From Aeromonas lusitana (lineage in GTDB: Bacteria > Pseudomonadota > Gammaproteobacteria > Enterobacterales > Aeromonadaceae), in contig NZ_PGCP01000012.1 of assembly GCF_002812985.1 (NCBI RefSeq), forward strand, positions 1 to 64,000: 64,000 nucleotides of DNA. Direction: 5' to 3'. Below, one piece after another: positions 17,716 to 26,175 of this stretch. Position 1 is the stretch's first letter; the number at the start of each line of letters is the position of its first letter. The notes under the pieces were generated by a model. The model was not told where the DNA came from. It saw nothing but the letters and a program-made list of their open reading frames with translations, and did not search any database. The translations under genes were made by a program, and so were the position numbers.

Positions 17716-20655
17716 ATGTCGTCTACCGCGCTCAGTCATCTCCCCACTGCCAGCCAGGCACCGCTGTTTTTTCGCCTGGATATCCGCAGCCAACGGCTGG
17801 TCGCCCTGACCGATGTGATGCAGACGCCGCTCCATTGGCTCGATGAGCCAAGGGGTGCCTGGCCGGCCCAGTTGCCGGAGACCTTGCGCCTTCCCATAGA
17901 GCAGCGACTCGCCAGCGGCCTGGGGGGCAAACTGCAGGTGCGCTTTGCCGAGAAGCTGTGGCACATCTCGCTCTCCCACGAGCAAGACGCCTTCTGGCTC
18001 ATCTGCCTGCAGACCCAGCGCCTGGAGAGTGCGGCCAACTTGTCACTGCAGTTGCCGCGCCTCAGCCAGATGGCGAGCCAGCAGCAATATGCCCCCATGC
18101 TGGAGAGCCTCAAGGAGTGCCTCGGCGCCGATCGCCTCATCCTCTGGCACTATCAGGCCAATGGCCCCCTTGGCAGCGAACAACTGACCCCCGTCTTCAC
18201 TCTGGGGGTCCCTTCCCTCGGGGCCATCCGGGGGGACAGTCGCTACATCCGGGCCCTGCGCACCCGCGGCGCCTTGAGTTTCTCCGAGGCCGCCCACCAG
18301 CCCATGCTGGGCCAGCACTATTACCTGGCCGATGCCAATGTCAGCTCTCGTCTGGACGGCGCCCTGCTGGAGCAGGAGAAGCTCATCGGCGTGCTCAGCC
18401 TCGAATACGTCGAGACCACGCCCCTCAGCGAAGAGACGCTGCAACTGGTACGCCACTGCGCCCAGTTGCTGGGCCATTGGCAACCGGAGCAAGCCGTGGC
18501 TGACACCCCGGCCATCTCCTTGCCCACCGAGCTGAGCTGCAAGACAGGCAACGACTATTGCCGCGCCCTGCTGCAGTGGGCCATGACCGCCAGCGGGGCA
18601 CGCATCGGCTGGCTCGGGGAGTACCAGCCCCGCGGACAGGATCTCTGGATCATTCCGCGCTGCGTACTGGAAAGAGAGACCTTCTCCACCGTCAAACCCA
18701 TACGGATGGATTTCGGCCCCGGCAGGGAGATCTTCCAGCATGGTCAGACCCTCTATGTGGAGGACCTGCCCCTACGCTATCCCCAGGCCAGTCAGTTGCT
18801 GGCCCTCGAGGCCAAGACCTATATCGGCATTCCCCTCCATGGCCAATCGGGCGCACCTCTGGGCCAGCTCACCCTGCTGATCGATGAACCCATCGCCGAT
18901 CCCGTGCCCCTGCTCGATGCCCTCAACGGCCAGCGCGAACGCGCCGCTGTCGAGTTGCAGCGCCTGGCCAACGACGATGCCCTGCGACTGGCCGAGGTCG
19001 CCTTCAACACCCACGATGGGCTGCTGGTGATGGATCACGGTGGCATCATCCTCAAGGTCAATGGCTCCTTCAGCCGCATCACCGGGTTTGCAGACGATGA
19101 GATGATCGGTCTGCACATCGGCTCCCTGCGTCCCACCTACTATGGCGACAGCCTGAAAGAGGAGGTGATCGCCGCCGTCAACGAGCAGGAGTTCTGGCTC
19201 GGCGAGGAGCAGTGCCTGCACAAGTCAGGTCACCTCTTCCCGGTGCGGCTCATGGTGAGCGGCGTCAAGGATGAGCTGGGGGAGATCAGCCACTTCGTCT
19301 GCAGCTTCCACGACATCAGTAGCGAGAGGGAGGCGGCGCGCCACATAGAGCGCCTCGCCTACTACGACGATCTGTGCGATCTCTACAACCGCCGCAGCCT
19401 GAACGACATCATGCAGCGCACCTTGCAGGCCCAGAGTGGTCAATGGGGTGCCCTGCTGCTGCTGGACTTGGACAACTTCAAGTCGGTCAATGACTCCCTC
19501 GGTCACGCGAGCGGCGATCTCTTGCTGCAAGCGGTCGTGCAGCGGCTCAAGTCCCTGCCCCAGGAAAACCTGGTGCTGGCCCGCACCTCAGGGGATGAAT
19601 TCGCCCTGCTGTTCACGGCGCTCGGCCAGGGCTATGTCACCGCCAAGATCCTGGCGGAGCACTTCGCCCGCGAGCTGATGGGGATCTTTCGCAACCCGTT
19701 CGATATCGGCGAGCACAAGCTGCACTGCAGCGCCTCGGTCGGGATAAGTCTCTTCTGTGACGAGGACAAGGACCACCTTGTCCTGATGCAGCAGGCCGAT
19801 ACCGCCGCCCACATGGCCAAGCGCGCCGGTCAGGGTAACTATGTGTTCTTCAGCGAGACCATGGCGGAGAAAGAGAAGAGCAAGCTGGCCCTGAACAACC
19901 AGCTGCGCGATGCCCTTCGCAACAGCGAGCTGGTGCTGCATTATCAGCCCCAATACCGAGTCGATAACGGCAGCCTGTCCGGGGTGGAAGCCCTGGTGCG
20001 CTGGCAGAAGGCCGATGGCACCATGGTGCCCCCCGGTGACTTCATTCCCATCGCCGAAGAGACCAGCCTCATTCAGGAGATAGGTTACTGGGTGATGAAG
20101 ACCGCCTGTGCCCAGTACAGTTTCTGGCTCAACAACGGTCTGGCCATCCCCCATCTGTCGGTCAACGTCAGCGCCCGCCAGTTCCACACCGTCGGCTTCG
20201 TGCAACAGGTGGAGTACATACTGCGCGATACCGGAGTACCCCCCTCCCGCCTGCTGCTGGAGGTGACCGAGTCCGTGGTGCTGGAAAACCGGTTGGAGAG
20301 CATAGCCAGGATCCGTCAGCTCAAGGAACTGGGTATCCTCATCTCCATCGATGATTTCGGCACCGGTTATTCTTCTCTCGCCTATTTGCGCGATTTGCCC
20401 GCCGATGAGGTCAAACTGGATAGGAGCTTCATCCAGACGCTGGTGCACAGCGAGCAGGACAGGGCCATCGTCAAAGCCATACTGGATCTTGCCAGGGTGT
20501 TTCGCTTCACGGTCACCGCCGAGGGGGTGGAAGACAAGGAGCAGCTCGATGTGCTCAAACAGCTGGGATGTCAGCACTATCAGGGCTTCCTGACCAGCCG
20601 GCCGCTCCCGGTCAAGGCATTGGAGAGTCTGCTGGGCACCAACCCGCCGGGCTAA
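17716..20655 (+). CDS. GAF-PAS-GGDEF-EAL cyclic-di-GMP signalling protein
   Basis: A 979-aa soluble protein. The order is an unrecognised N-terminus (1-110), one to two GAF-like domains (about 115-420), a PAS domain (about 430-545, with DGLLVMDHGGIILKVNGSF), a GGDEF domain (about 550-705) and an EAL domain (about 725-970). The cyclase signature is SGDEF (ARTSGDEFALLF, near residue 626), a one-residue variant of GGDEF. The phosphodiesterase motifs are intact: EALVRW (near 757), the NVSARQF region, TESVV, and DDFGTGYSSLAYLRDLPADEVKLD. It is therefore most likely a c-di-GMP phosphodiesterase, possibly with residual or GTP-sensing GGDEF function. No membrane segments are seen. It is a single gene with its own promoter region (17566-17715). 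Confidence 0.93.
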   Translation: MSSTALSHLPTASQAPLFFRLDIRSQRLVALTDVMQTPLHWLDEPRGAWPAQLPETLRLPIEQRLASGLGGKLQVRFAEKLWHISLSHEQDAFWLICLQTQRLESAANLSLQLPRLSQMASQQQYAPMLESLKECLGADRLILWHYQANGPLGSEQLTPVFTLGVPSLGAIRGDSRYIRALRTRGALSFSEAAHQPMLGQHYYLADANVSSRLDGALLEQEKLIGVLSLEYVETTPLSEETLQLVRHCAQLLGHWQPEQAVADTPAISLPTELSCKTGNDYCRALLQWAMTASGARIGWLGEYQPRGQDLWIIPRCVLERETFSTVKPIRMDFGPGREIFQHGQTLYVEDLPLRYPQASQLLALEAKTYIGIPLHGQSGAPLGQLTLLIDEPIADPVPLLDALNGQRERAAVELQRLANDDALRLAEVAFNTHDGLLVMDHGGIILKVNGSFSRITGFADDEMIGLHIGSLRPTYYGDSLKEEVIAAVNEQEFWLGEEQCLHKSGHLFPVRLMVSGVKDELGEISHFVCSFHDISSEREAARHIERLAYYDDLCDLYNRRSLNDIMQRTLQAQSGQWGALLLLDLDNFKSVNDSLGHASGDLLLQAVVQRLKSLPQENLVLARTSGDEFALLFTALGQGYVTAKILAEHFARELMGIFRNPFDIGEHKLHCSASVGISLFCDEDKDHLVLMQQADTAAHMAKRAGQGNYVFFSETMAEKEKSKLALNNQLRDALRNSELVLHYQPQYRVDNGSLSGVEALVRWQKADGTMVPPGDFIPIAEETSLIQEIGYWVMKTACAQYSFWLNNGLAIPHLSVNVSARQFHTVGFVQQVEYILRDTGVPPSRLLLEVTESVVLENRLESIARIRQLKELGILISIDDFGTGYSSLAYLRDLPADEVKLDRSFIQTLVHSEQDRAIVKAILDLARVFRFTVTAEGVEDKEQLDVLKQLGCQHYQGFLTSRPLPVKALESLLGTNPPG

Positions 20656-20730
20656 ACAGGTAGGATTTATAGGGCTTTATGTAATAAAATAACGACCGCT
20701 CGCATTCTGTTCGAACCATTGGAGTCGTCT

Positions 20731-21579
20731 ATGTCAGTCATTAACCGGATCCCTGCCGTTGAAACCAGCGGTGCTGCCGACAGTACCGGGGGCACTCACC
20801 GGATCCCTGCCGTCACCACAAGCGACGCCAGCAGTACCGACGTTATTGGCCGGATCCACTCCGTTGAGACCTGCGGCACGGTCGACGGCCCTGGCATCCG
20901 CTTCATCGTCTTCATGCAAGGCTGCCTGATGCGCTGCAAGTATTGCCATAACCGGGATACCTGGGACACCCAGGGAGGCCGTGAGGTGACAGTGCCCGAG
21001 CTGATGAAGGATCTCACCAGTTATCGCCACTTCATGAATGCCTCCGGCGGCGGCGTCACCGCCTCCGGCGGGGAAGCCATGCTGCAGCAGGAGTTCATCG
21101 CCGAGCTGTTCAGCGCCTGCAAGGCTCAAGGGATCCACACCTGCCTCGATACCAATGGCTTCGTGCGTCACTACGACGAGCTGCTCGATCGGGTGCTCGA
21201 CAACACGGATCTGGTGCTGCTCGACATCAAGCAGATCAACGACGCCAAGCACATTCCCCTCACCCACGTCAGCAACAAGTACACCCTGGAGTTCGCCCGC
21301 TACCTGGCAGCCAGGGGTCAGACCATGTGGATCCGCTACGTGGTGGTGCCCACCTGGTCCGATGATGACGAGAGTGCCGAGGGCCTTGGCCAGTTCATCG
21401 CCGAGCTCGGGGAGTGCGTCGAGAAGGTGGAGCTGCTGCCCTATCATGAACTCGGCAAACACAAGTGGGATGTGCTGGGCGATCATTATGATCTCACCGG
21501 GATCAAGCCTCCCAGCAAGGAGACCATGGACAGGGTCCAGGCCATCCTCGGCAAGTACCACCCCAACGTCAAATACTGA
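20731..21579 (+). CDS. pflA: Pyruvate formate-lyase 1-activating enzyme with repeated N-terminal extension
   Basis: A radical-SAM enzyme of 282 aa that installs the glycyl radical on PflB. The cluster motif CLMRCKYC (Cys-x3-Cys-x2-Cys) is intact, as are [17 protein letters not shown] and [14 protein letters not shown]. coli PflA is 246 aa; here about 36 extra residues precede the conserved [17 protein letters not shown]. The extension contains two more imperfect copies of that segment ([15 protein letters not shown] and [14 protein letters not shown]). The ATG at 20731 has GGAG 6 nt upstream, so the extension is probably translated. pflB is not next door in this window. It ends at a terminator. 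Confidence 0.96.
   Translation: MSVINRIPAVETSGAADSTGGTHRIPAVTTSDASSTDVIGRIHSVETCGTVDGPGIRFIVFMQGCLMRCKYCHNRDTWDTQGGREVTVPELMKDLTSYRHFMNASGGGVTASGGEAMLQQEFIAELFSACKAQGIHTCLDTNGFVRHYDELLDRVLDNTDLVLLDIKQINDAKHIPLTHVSNKYTLEFARYLAARGQTMWIRYVVVPTWSDDDESAEGLGQFIAELGECVEKVELLPYHELGKHKWDVLGDHYDLTGIKPPSKETMDRVQAILGKYHPNVKY
20744..20864 (+). repeat. Three imperfect tandem repeats at the 5' end of pflA
   Basis: The 16-mer ACCGGATCCCTGCCGT occurs identically at 20744-20759 and 20798-20813. A diverged third copy (GCCGGATCCACTCCGT) at 20849-20864 lies inside the conserved pflA coding region. Periods are 54 and 51 nt, both multiples of three, so the frame is kept. Confidence 0.9.
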
Positions 21580-21585
21580 ACATCG

Positions 21586-21614
21586 GGGCCGATCGGGAGA
21601 CGATCGGCCCTTTT
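21586..21614 (+). terminator. Terminator of pflA
   Basis: GGGCCGATCG / CGATCGGCCC stem (10 bp) with loop GGAGA, followed by TTTT. Confidence 0.9.
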
Positions 21615-21663
21615 ATTTGAGGCCTTCGCCTCCCTCGCCTTCATCAACTGACAGGGATATGCC

Positions 21664-22305
21664 ATGAGTGAAGGACAAGCCGCCGCCCTGGTGCTCTGGC
21701 TGGTACTGCTCGCCTTCAGCCTGAACGGCTCTCTGCTGCGCGCCCTGTATGCCAACCCCCTCTACCAGCACCTCTGTCTCGGGGGGGCCATCGCACTGGT
21801 GCCTCTGTGGTATTTGCGAGCAGGATTGCATGAGGGGTTGGAGATCCATTTTCTCGGCCTCACCAGCCTGACTCTGCTACTGGGCTGGCGCCTCGCTCTG
21901 TTGGCCCCCTGTCTGACCCTGCTGATCCTCGGCTACTTTGGCGTCACCAGTCTGGCAGACTTCGGCTGGCAGGCCCTCATCGGCATAGGTCTGCCGGTCG
22001 CCACCAGCTGGCTGCTGTTTCTGGGGAGCTGGGCCTGGTTGCCCCGCCACCTGTTCGTGTACCTGTTCGTGGCCGCCTTTCTCGGTGGGGCGCTCAGCAT
22101 TTCGGTCAAGATCCTCGCCAGCGCCCTGTTGATGGGATTGGATGGGCGCTACAGCTGGCAGACCATCACCAGCGATTACCTCTCCATCTGGCCGCTGCTG
22201 CTCTTCCCTGAGGCCCTGCTCAACGGCATGGCCATGACGTTGCTCGCCGTCTATCGCCCCCACTGGGTCAACACCTTCTTCGACCGGGAATACCTGGGGC
22301 GCTGA
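21664..22305 (+). CDS. CbiM-like energy-coupling-factor transporter S component
   Basis: A 213-aa polytopic membrane protein with six hydrophobic segments. The C-terminal FPEALLNGMAMTLLAVYRPHWVNTFFD is typical of the CbiM/ECF permease group that brings Co2+ or Ni2+ (or a related substrate) into the cell with a T component and ATPases. Those partners are not adjacent, so it is an orphan or works with a distant module. The Shine-Dalgarno is weak (AGGGATATGCC). The conserved metal-binding N-terminal Met-His motif of true CbiM proteins is not visible, so the substrate is uncertain. Confidence 0.8.
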   Translation: MSEGQAAALVLWLVLLAFSLNGSLLRALYANPLYQHLCLGGAIALVPLWYLRAGLHEGLEIHFLGLTSLTLLLGWRLALLAPCLTLLILGYFGVTSLADFGWQALIGIGLPVATSWLLFLGSWAWLPRHLFVYLFVAAFLGGALSISVKILASALLMGLDGRYSWQTITSDYLSIWPLLLFPEALLNGMAMTLLAVYRPHWVNTFFDREYLGR

Positions 22306-22323
22306 GCTCATGAGGATAAAAAT

Positions 22324-22351
22324 AAAAAAGCCCGCGACTGCGGGCTTTTTT
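22324..22351. terminator. Bidirectional terminator between the CbiM-like gene and hisM
   Basis: AAAAAAGCCCGC / GCGGGCTTTTTT stem around loop GACT. It serves both converging transcripts. Confidence 0.93.
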
Positions 22352-22372
22352 GTCTCTGGCGTTTGTATCCGG

Positions 22373-23065
22373 TTACACGCTGCGGGGGCGCAGGTGGGCG
22401 TGCCAGCGCGCTTCCCACTTCTTGAACAACCAGACGATGACGAAGGTCAGCATCAGGTAGAGCAGGCCTGCGGTCAGGAACGCCTCGAACGGGCTGTAGT
22501 AACGGGAGTTGATGATCCGCGCCGCGCCGGTCAAGTCGACTATGGTGATGATCCCCGCCACCGCCGAGCCCTGCAGCATGAAGATCACCTCGTTGCTGTA
22601 GGCGGGCAACGCACGGCGAAACGAGTTCGGCAAGATGATCCGGGTGAGGGTCTGCCAGCGGGTCATGCCGAAGGCGTTCGCAGCCTCTATCTGCCCCTTG
22701 GGCATGTTCATCACGGCGCCGCGTACGATCTCGGCGGTGTAGGCACCGGTATTCAAGGTGAACGCCAGCAGGGCGCAGAACCAGGCCTCGGCGAACAGAT
22801 CCCAAGCTGCGCTGTTCTTGAGCCATTCCCACTGGGCGGCGCCGTAGTAGATGATAAAGAGCTGCACCAGGAGCGGGGTGCCGCGAAAGAAGTAGATATA
22901 GGCCCAGATTGGCCCCTTGATCAGCCAGTTGCGGCTGTTGCGCAAGATGCCAAGCGGCACCGCCAGCGCCAGGCCGAGGGCAAGGGAGGCTGCCACCAGC
23001 AGTATGGTGGTGTAGAGACCCTGCCAGTAGGTGGGCCACTCTTTGAGAATGATTGAGAAATCCAT
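22373..23065 (-). CDS. hisM: Basic amino acid ABC transporter permease (HisM-like)
   Basis: A 230-aa inner-membrane permease of the polar amino-acid (HAAT) family. It has about five membrane helices, the YFFRGTPLLVQLF motif, and the EAA loop (GQIEAANAFGMTRWQTLTRIILP, about residues 144-166) that contacts the ATPase. The C-terminus is HisM-like. It is the last gene of the hisP-J-Q-M operon. Its Shine-Dalgarno (GCGAGGTAAGCC) contains the stop codon of the mini-ORF just upstream, suggesting translational coupling. Substrate (His, Lys, Arg or ornithine) is inferred from the family. Confidence 0.88.
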   Translation of the reverse strand: MDFSIILKEWPTYWQGLYTTILLVAASLALGLALAVPLGILRNSRNWLIKGPIWAYIYFFRGTPLLVQLFIIYYGAAQWEWLKNSAAWDLFAEAWFCALLAFTLNTGAYTAEIVRGAVMNMPKGQIEAANAFGMTRWQTLTRIILPNSFRRALPAYSNEVIFMLQGSAVAGIITIVDLTGAARIINSRYYSPFEAFLTAGLLYLMLTFVIVWLFKKWEARWHAHLRPRSV

Positions 23066-23068
23066 GGC

Positions 23069-23143
23069 TTACCTCGCCTTCATGACAGTGTGACGGGCTG
23101 CGTCCTGGCCGCAAGCAGGTGAATACAGTGATGGCAACATCAT
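23069..23143 (-). CDS. 24-codon mini-ORF filling the hisQ-hisM gap
   Basis: ATG ATG ... AAG GCG AGG TAA encodes 24 residues with no recognisable domain. It starts 3 nt after the hisQ stop and ends 3 nt before the hisM start. Its 3' end (AAGGCGAGGTAA, 3 nt, ATG) copies the hisQ 3' end (AAGACGAGGTAA, 3 nt, ATG), so both stop codons sit within the Shine-Dalgarno of the next ORF. It may be a by-product of duplication, a coupling device or a true microprotein. Translation is unproven. Confidence 0.35.
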   Translation of the reverse strand: MMLPSLYSPACGQDAARHTVMKAR

Positions 23144-23146
23144 GAT

Positions 23147-23887
23147 TTACCTCGTCTTGATGGCGTAATGACGCTCGGCCCACTTGAGCGCCGAGGTGGA
23201 GACCGCGGTGAAGACCAGGAAGATCAGCGCCACCGCCATGTAGAAGGTGAACGGCTGCTGGGTTGAACCCGCCGCCAGGGATGCCTTGCGCACCATGTCA
23301 TCGAGTCCGATGATGGAGACTAGGGCCGTGGTCTTGAGCAGTACCAGCCAGTTGTTGCCAAAGCCCGGCAGGGCGTGGCGCATCATCTGGGGGAACAGGA
23401 TCCGCACAAACACCTGAGTGGCTCGCATGCCGAAGGCGCGCGCCGCTTCCAGCTCACCCTTATCCACCGCCAGGATGGCGCCGCGGAAGGTTTCGGTCAT
23501 GTAGGCACCGAAGATGAAGCCTATGGTGGCGATCCCGGCCGCGAACGGGCTGATGTCGATGTAATCCGGCAGCAATGAGACCCACTCCTGGTTCGGATTG
23601 CTCGCCAGCAGGTAGTTGTTGTAGCTCTCGTTGACCCAGGTACAGAGGTTGTTGATGAGCACCTGGCCGCCGAAGAACAGCAGCATCATCAGCACCAGAT
23701 CCGGGATGCCGCGAATGACTGTGGTGTAGGCCGTCGCTATGCCACGGGCCCACTTGTAGGGGGAGAGTTTGGCCAGCGCCCCCAGCATGCCGAGCAACAG
23801 GGCCAGCAGCAGGGAGGCGAGCGCCACCTCCAGGGTGACCCAGGCCCCCTCCAGCAAGGAGGTTTCGTATCCTTTCAAATCAAACAT
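23147..23887 (-). CDS. hisQ: Basic amino acid ABC transporter permease (HisQ-like)
   Basis: A 246-aa permease partner of HisM in the HAAT family, with membrane helices near residues 15-40, 55-80, 95-115, 180-205 and 215-238. The EAA loop is GELEAARAFGMRATQVFVRILFP (about 148-170). I start at the ATG at 23887 (MFDLKGYETSLLEG), which has GGAG 7 nt upstream; an in-frame ATG at 23899 (MELHMFDLKG) is possible. A degraded copy of this 5' end lies 73 bp upstream. Confidence 0.88.
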   Translation of the reverse strand: MFDLKGYETSLLEGAWVTLEVALASLLLALLLGMLGALAKLSPYKWARGIATAYTTVIRGIPDLVLMMLLFFGGQVLINNLCTWVNESYNNYLLASNPNQEWVSLLPDYIDISPFAAGIATIGFIFGAYMTETFRGAILAVDKGELEAARAFGMRATQVFVRILFPQMMRHALPGFGNNWLVLLKTTALVSIIGLDDMVRKASLAAGSTQQPFTFYMAVALIFLVFTAVSTSALKWAERHYAIKTR

Positions 23888-23972
23888 ATGCAGCTCCATT
23901 GCCATTGAATGGGTCCGTCTCTTCCAAGGAAGAGGCCCCATATTGTTTCAAATCAACCACATGCAGCTCCAT
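23880..23972 (-). pseudogene. 30-codon remnant of a duplicated hisQ 5' end
   Basis: The peptide begins MELHVVDLKQYGASSLEE, clearly related to MELHMFDLKGYETSLLE at the hisQ start. It then diverges and stops with a TGA that overlaps the hisQ start region. There is no Shine-Dalgarno before its ATG. Most likely a fragment left by tandem duplication; its translation might couple into hisQ. Confidence 0.45.
23919..23934. repeat. Small hairpin between the two hisQ 5' copies
   Basis: CTCTTCC-AA-GGAAGAG, a 7-bp perfect inverted repeat just upstream of hisQ. No U-run follows. Confidence 0.6.
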
Positions 23973-23982
23973 TGCAATTAAG

Positions 23983-24019
23983 CGGGCCCGTAAACTCCCT
24001 CTGGGAGATGACGGGCCCG
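23983..24019 (-). promoter_or_regulatory. GC-rich stem-loop between hisJ and hisQ
   Basis: Outer arms CGGGCCCGT / ACGGGCCCG and inner arms CTCCC / GGGAG around a 3-nt loop. It sits about 30 nt after the hisJ stop and has no U-run, so it is unlikely to end all transcription. By analogy with known intergenic hairpins in ABC operons it should protect hisJ mRNA and lower hisQM expression. Confidence 0.7.
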
Positions 24020-24049
24020 ATGACGACTGACGGGATCAATCTGCCGCGT

Positions 24050-24823
24050 TTACTCGCCGTATACGTCGAAGTCGAAGTACTTGTCGTTGATCGCCTTGTA
24101 CTTGCCGTTCGCGCGCAGGGCCAGGATGGCGGCGTTGAATTTCTCTTTCAGATCCTTGTCAGCCTTGCGCACCGCGATGCCGGCACCCTCGCCAAACCAC
24201 TTGGGATCGGTCAGTTTCGGGCCGACGAACTCGAACGCATCGCCACCCTCTTTCTTGAGCAGACCATCGCTGATGGCGGCGGAGTCAGCCATCACGTAGT
24301 CAACACGGCCGGATTTCAAGTCGAGATAGGCCTCGTCGGCGGTGCCGTAGCGCTTGATGGTGGCGTTCGGGAAGTTGTCAGTGATGTAGGTGTCCATGGA
24401 AGTGGCGCGCTGCACGGCGATGGTCTTGCCATCCATGAAGGCCTTCTCGAGTTTCACCTCGGTGCCCTTCTTGGCGGCGAAGCGAGCCGGGATGTGTTGG
24501 TACTTCTGGGTGAAGTCCACCTTCTTCTTGCGCTCTTCTGTGATGTCCATGGTGGCGATGATGGCGTCATACTTGCGTGACAGCAGCGCCGGTATGATGC
24601 CGTCCCAGTCTTGCTTGATCAGGGTACACTTCACCTTCATCTCTTCGCACAGAGCATTGGCGATGTCGATGTCAAAGCCTTTCACCTCGCCACTCGGCTC
24701 GGTCCAGGAGAAGGGGGGATAGGCACCCTCAACCCCGATACGTACCTCTTTCCACTCCTTGGCCATCAGGCTGCCGGAAGACAGGGCGGTCACAATGGCG
24801 GTCGCCAGCATCAGCTTGTTCAT
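24050..24823 (-). CDS. hisJ: HisJ/ArgT-like periplasmic amino-acid-binding protein
   Basis: A 257-aa class F (SBP_bac_3) binding protein. The signal peptide is MNKLMLATAIVTALSSGSLMA. The mature protein starts KEWKEVRIGVEGAYPPFSW and contains GFDIDIANALCEEMKVKC (disulfide pair), DWDGIIPALLSRKYDAIIATM and the R-ATSMD hinge. Start chosen by the signal peptide and a strong AGGAGAGA. The paralogue at 28371-29153 is closely similar along its whole length. It lies between hisP and hisQ; the order P-J-Q-M resembles E. coli artPIQM rather than hisJQMP, so Arg/Lys are also plausible ligands. Confidence 0.92.
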   Translation of the reverse strand: MNKLMLATAIVTALSSGSLMAKEWKEVRIGVEGAYPPFSWTEPSGEVKGFDIDIANALCEEMKVKCTLIKQDWDGIIPALLSRKYDAIIATMDITEERKKKVDFTQKYQHIPARFAAKKGTEVKLEKAFMDGKTIAVQRATSMDTYITDNFPNATIKRYGTADEAYLDLKSGRVDYVMADSAAISDGLLKKEGGDAFEFVGPKLTDPKWFGEGAGIAVRKADKDLKEKFNAAILALRANGKYKAINDKYFDFDVYGE

Positions 24824-24872
24824 GTATCTCTCCTTGATAAACACGTCGATCGTTGAAAATTGAGTCCGCCCA

Positions 24873-25643
24873 TCAATAGATGGAGGAGATGAATTGTTTG
24901 AATCGCTCCGACTTGGGATGGGCAAAGATCTCCTTGGGATTGCCCTCCTCCTCCACCCGCCCCTGATGCAGGAACATCACCTTGTTCGACACATCCCGGG
25001 CAAATGACATCTCGTGGGTCACCACCAGCATGGTGCGCCCCTCTTCGGCCAGCTCGCGCATCAGGCCGAGCACCTCCCCCACCAGCTCGGGATCGAGAGC
25101 TGAGGTCGGTTCATCGAACAACATCACATCGGGCTCCACCGCCAGGGCGCGGGCAATGGCCGCACGCTGCTGCTGGCCACCGGAGAGGTGACCAGGATAG
25201 TAGTCGCGGCGCTCCCACAGACCGACCCGGTTGAGCAGATGCTCCGCCTTGGCGATGGCTTCGGCGCGGGGCACCTTCAGCACCTGGATCGGCACCTCTA
25301 TGATGTTCTGCATGATGGTCATGTGAGACCATAAGTTGAAGCTTTGAAACACCATGGCCAACCGACTGCGAATGCGCTCCACCTGACGAATGTCTTCAGG
25401 CTGGCGCTCGCCGGCCCGATTCGATTTCATGCGGATGATTTCGCCATGGAGGGAAACCGTGCCAGAAGAGGGTGTTTCCAACAGATTGATACAGCGTAGA
25501 AAGGTCGACTTCCCCGAGCCGGAGGAGCCGATCAGGGAGATGACATCCCCCTTGTGGGCCGTCATATCGATGCCCTTGAGCACTTCGTGGGTGCCAAAAT
25601 ACTTGTGCAGATCACGAACTTCCAGTGCGGCAACGTCGCTCAT
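24873..25643 (-). CDS. hisP: Basic amino acid ABC transporter ATPase (HisP-like)
   Basis: A 256-aa nucleotide-binding subunit. Walker A is GSSGSGKST (about residues 38-46), the signature LSGGQQQR (about 153-160), Walker [13 protein letters not shown] and the switch His is in VVTHE. The length and the RCINLLE insert match HisP. First gene of the operon, 49 nt before hisJ; the 5' region holds a nested inverted repeat. Confidence 0.93.
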   Translation of the reverse strand: MSDVAALEVRDLHKYFGTHEVLKGIDMTAHKGDVISLIGSSGSGKSTFLRCINLLETPSSGTVSLHGEIIRMKSNRAGERQPEDIRQVERIRSRLAMVFQSFNLWSHMTIMQNIIEVPIQVLKVPRAEAIAKAEHLLNRVGLWERRDYYPGHLSGGQQQRAAIARALAVEPDVMLFDEPTSALDPELVGEVLGLMRELAEEGRTMLVVTHEMSFARDVSNKVMFLHQGRVEEEGNPKEIFAHPKSERFKQFISSIY

Positions 25644-26175
25644 CCATTACAACCTTGTCTGTCCCTAGACGCCGCTGGGGCGTGATTCCACCATCGCTCC
25701 ATTAACAAAATGTTAACCGATGGCAACCTTCAGCGAAAATATCACTCAGGTAGTCAAAAAACAATACAGAACCGAGGTATTTAGTGTTTTATCTGTATTT
25801 TTATTGGTCTATTTGGTATTTTTCAGCACTTTGTCTGCATAAAACTCGGTTTCCACCCTGTCGGCGATACCGCATTTTTATACCCAGAGCGCACTGGTAG
25901 CAAGACAATTCCATTATCCACGCAAGAAGTCGGCCGGAACAACTTTATTCACCGCTTTGTACAAGGGCAGAAGACCGTTTTTTTGGCGATGAAGTTGATT
26001 TTACTGATGATGATCACCCCATCTCCCACAAACCTTGAGCCCGGACGCCACCGATAAATCATAACAATATGATAAAAAAGCTCCGCCTGAGCCAGATAAG
26101 TGCATGGATATGTGACGCTTGTGTAATAAGTCGTGATAAGGTGCCGTTTCTTCCAGTTTTGTGATCGAGGCCCCA
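25644..26175. other. Divergent control region between hisP and lysO
   Basis: About 530 bp, A+T-rich, no credible ORF. It should carry both promoters. Apart from the inverted repeat at 25691-25723, I see no site I can name; I looked for ArgR boxes and found none convincing. Confidence 0.6.
25691..25723. promoter_or_regulatory. Nested inverted repeat upstream of hisP
   Basis: Outer arms CCATCG / CGATGG and inner arms TTAACA / TGTTAA with an AAA centre, about 50-80 nt before the hisP start. It could be an operator or a leader hairpin. Confidence 0.45.

Larger units (their letters stand above)
23873..23991. repeat. Direct duplication of the hisQ initiation region
   Basis: Two 46-bp units, 23873-23918 and 23946-23991, match at 39 of 46 positions (offset 73 bp). 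Unit one carries the hisQ Shine-Dalgarno and start; unit two is a diverged copy. Weaker similarity runs on for about 16 bp on the coding side. Confidence 0.8.

Noticed and set aside
25644-26175. ArgR boxes in the hisP-lysO gap
   Set aside because: Only partial matches (for example GCATTTTTATAC); no pair of 18-bp boxes separated by 2-3 bp.
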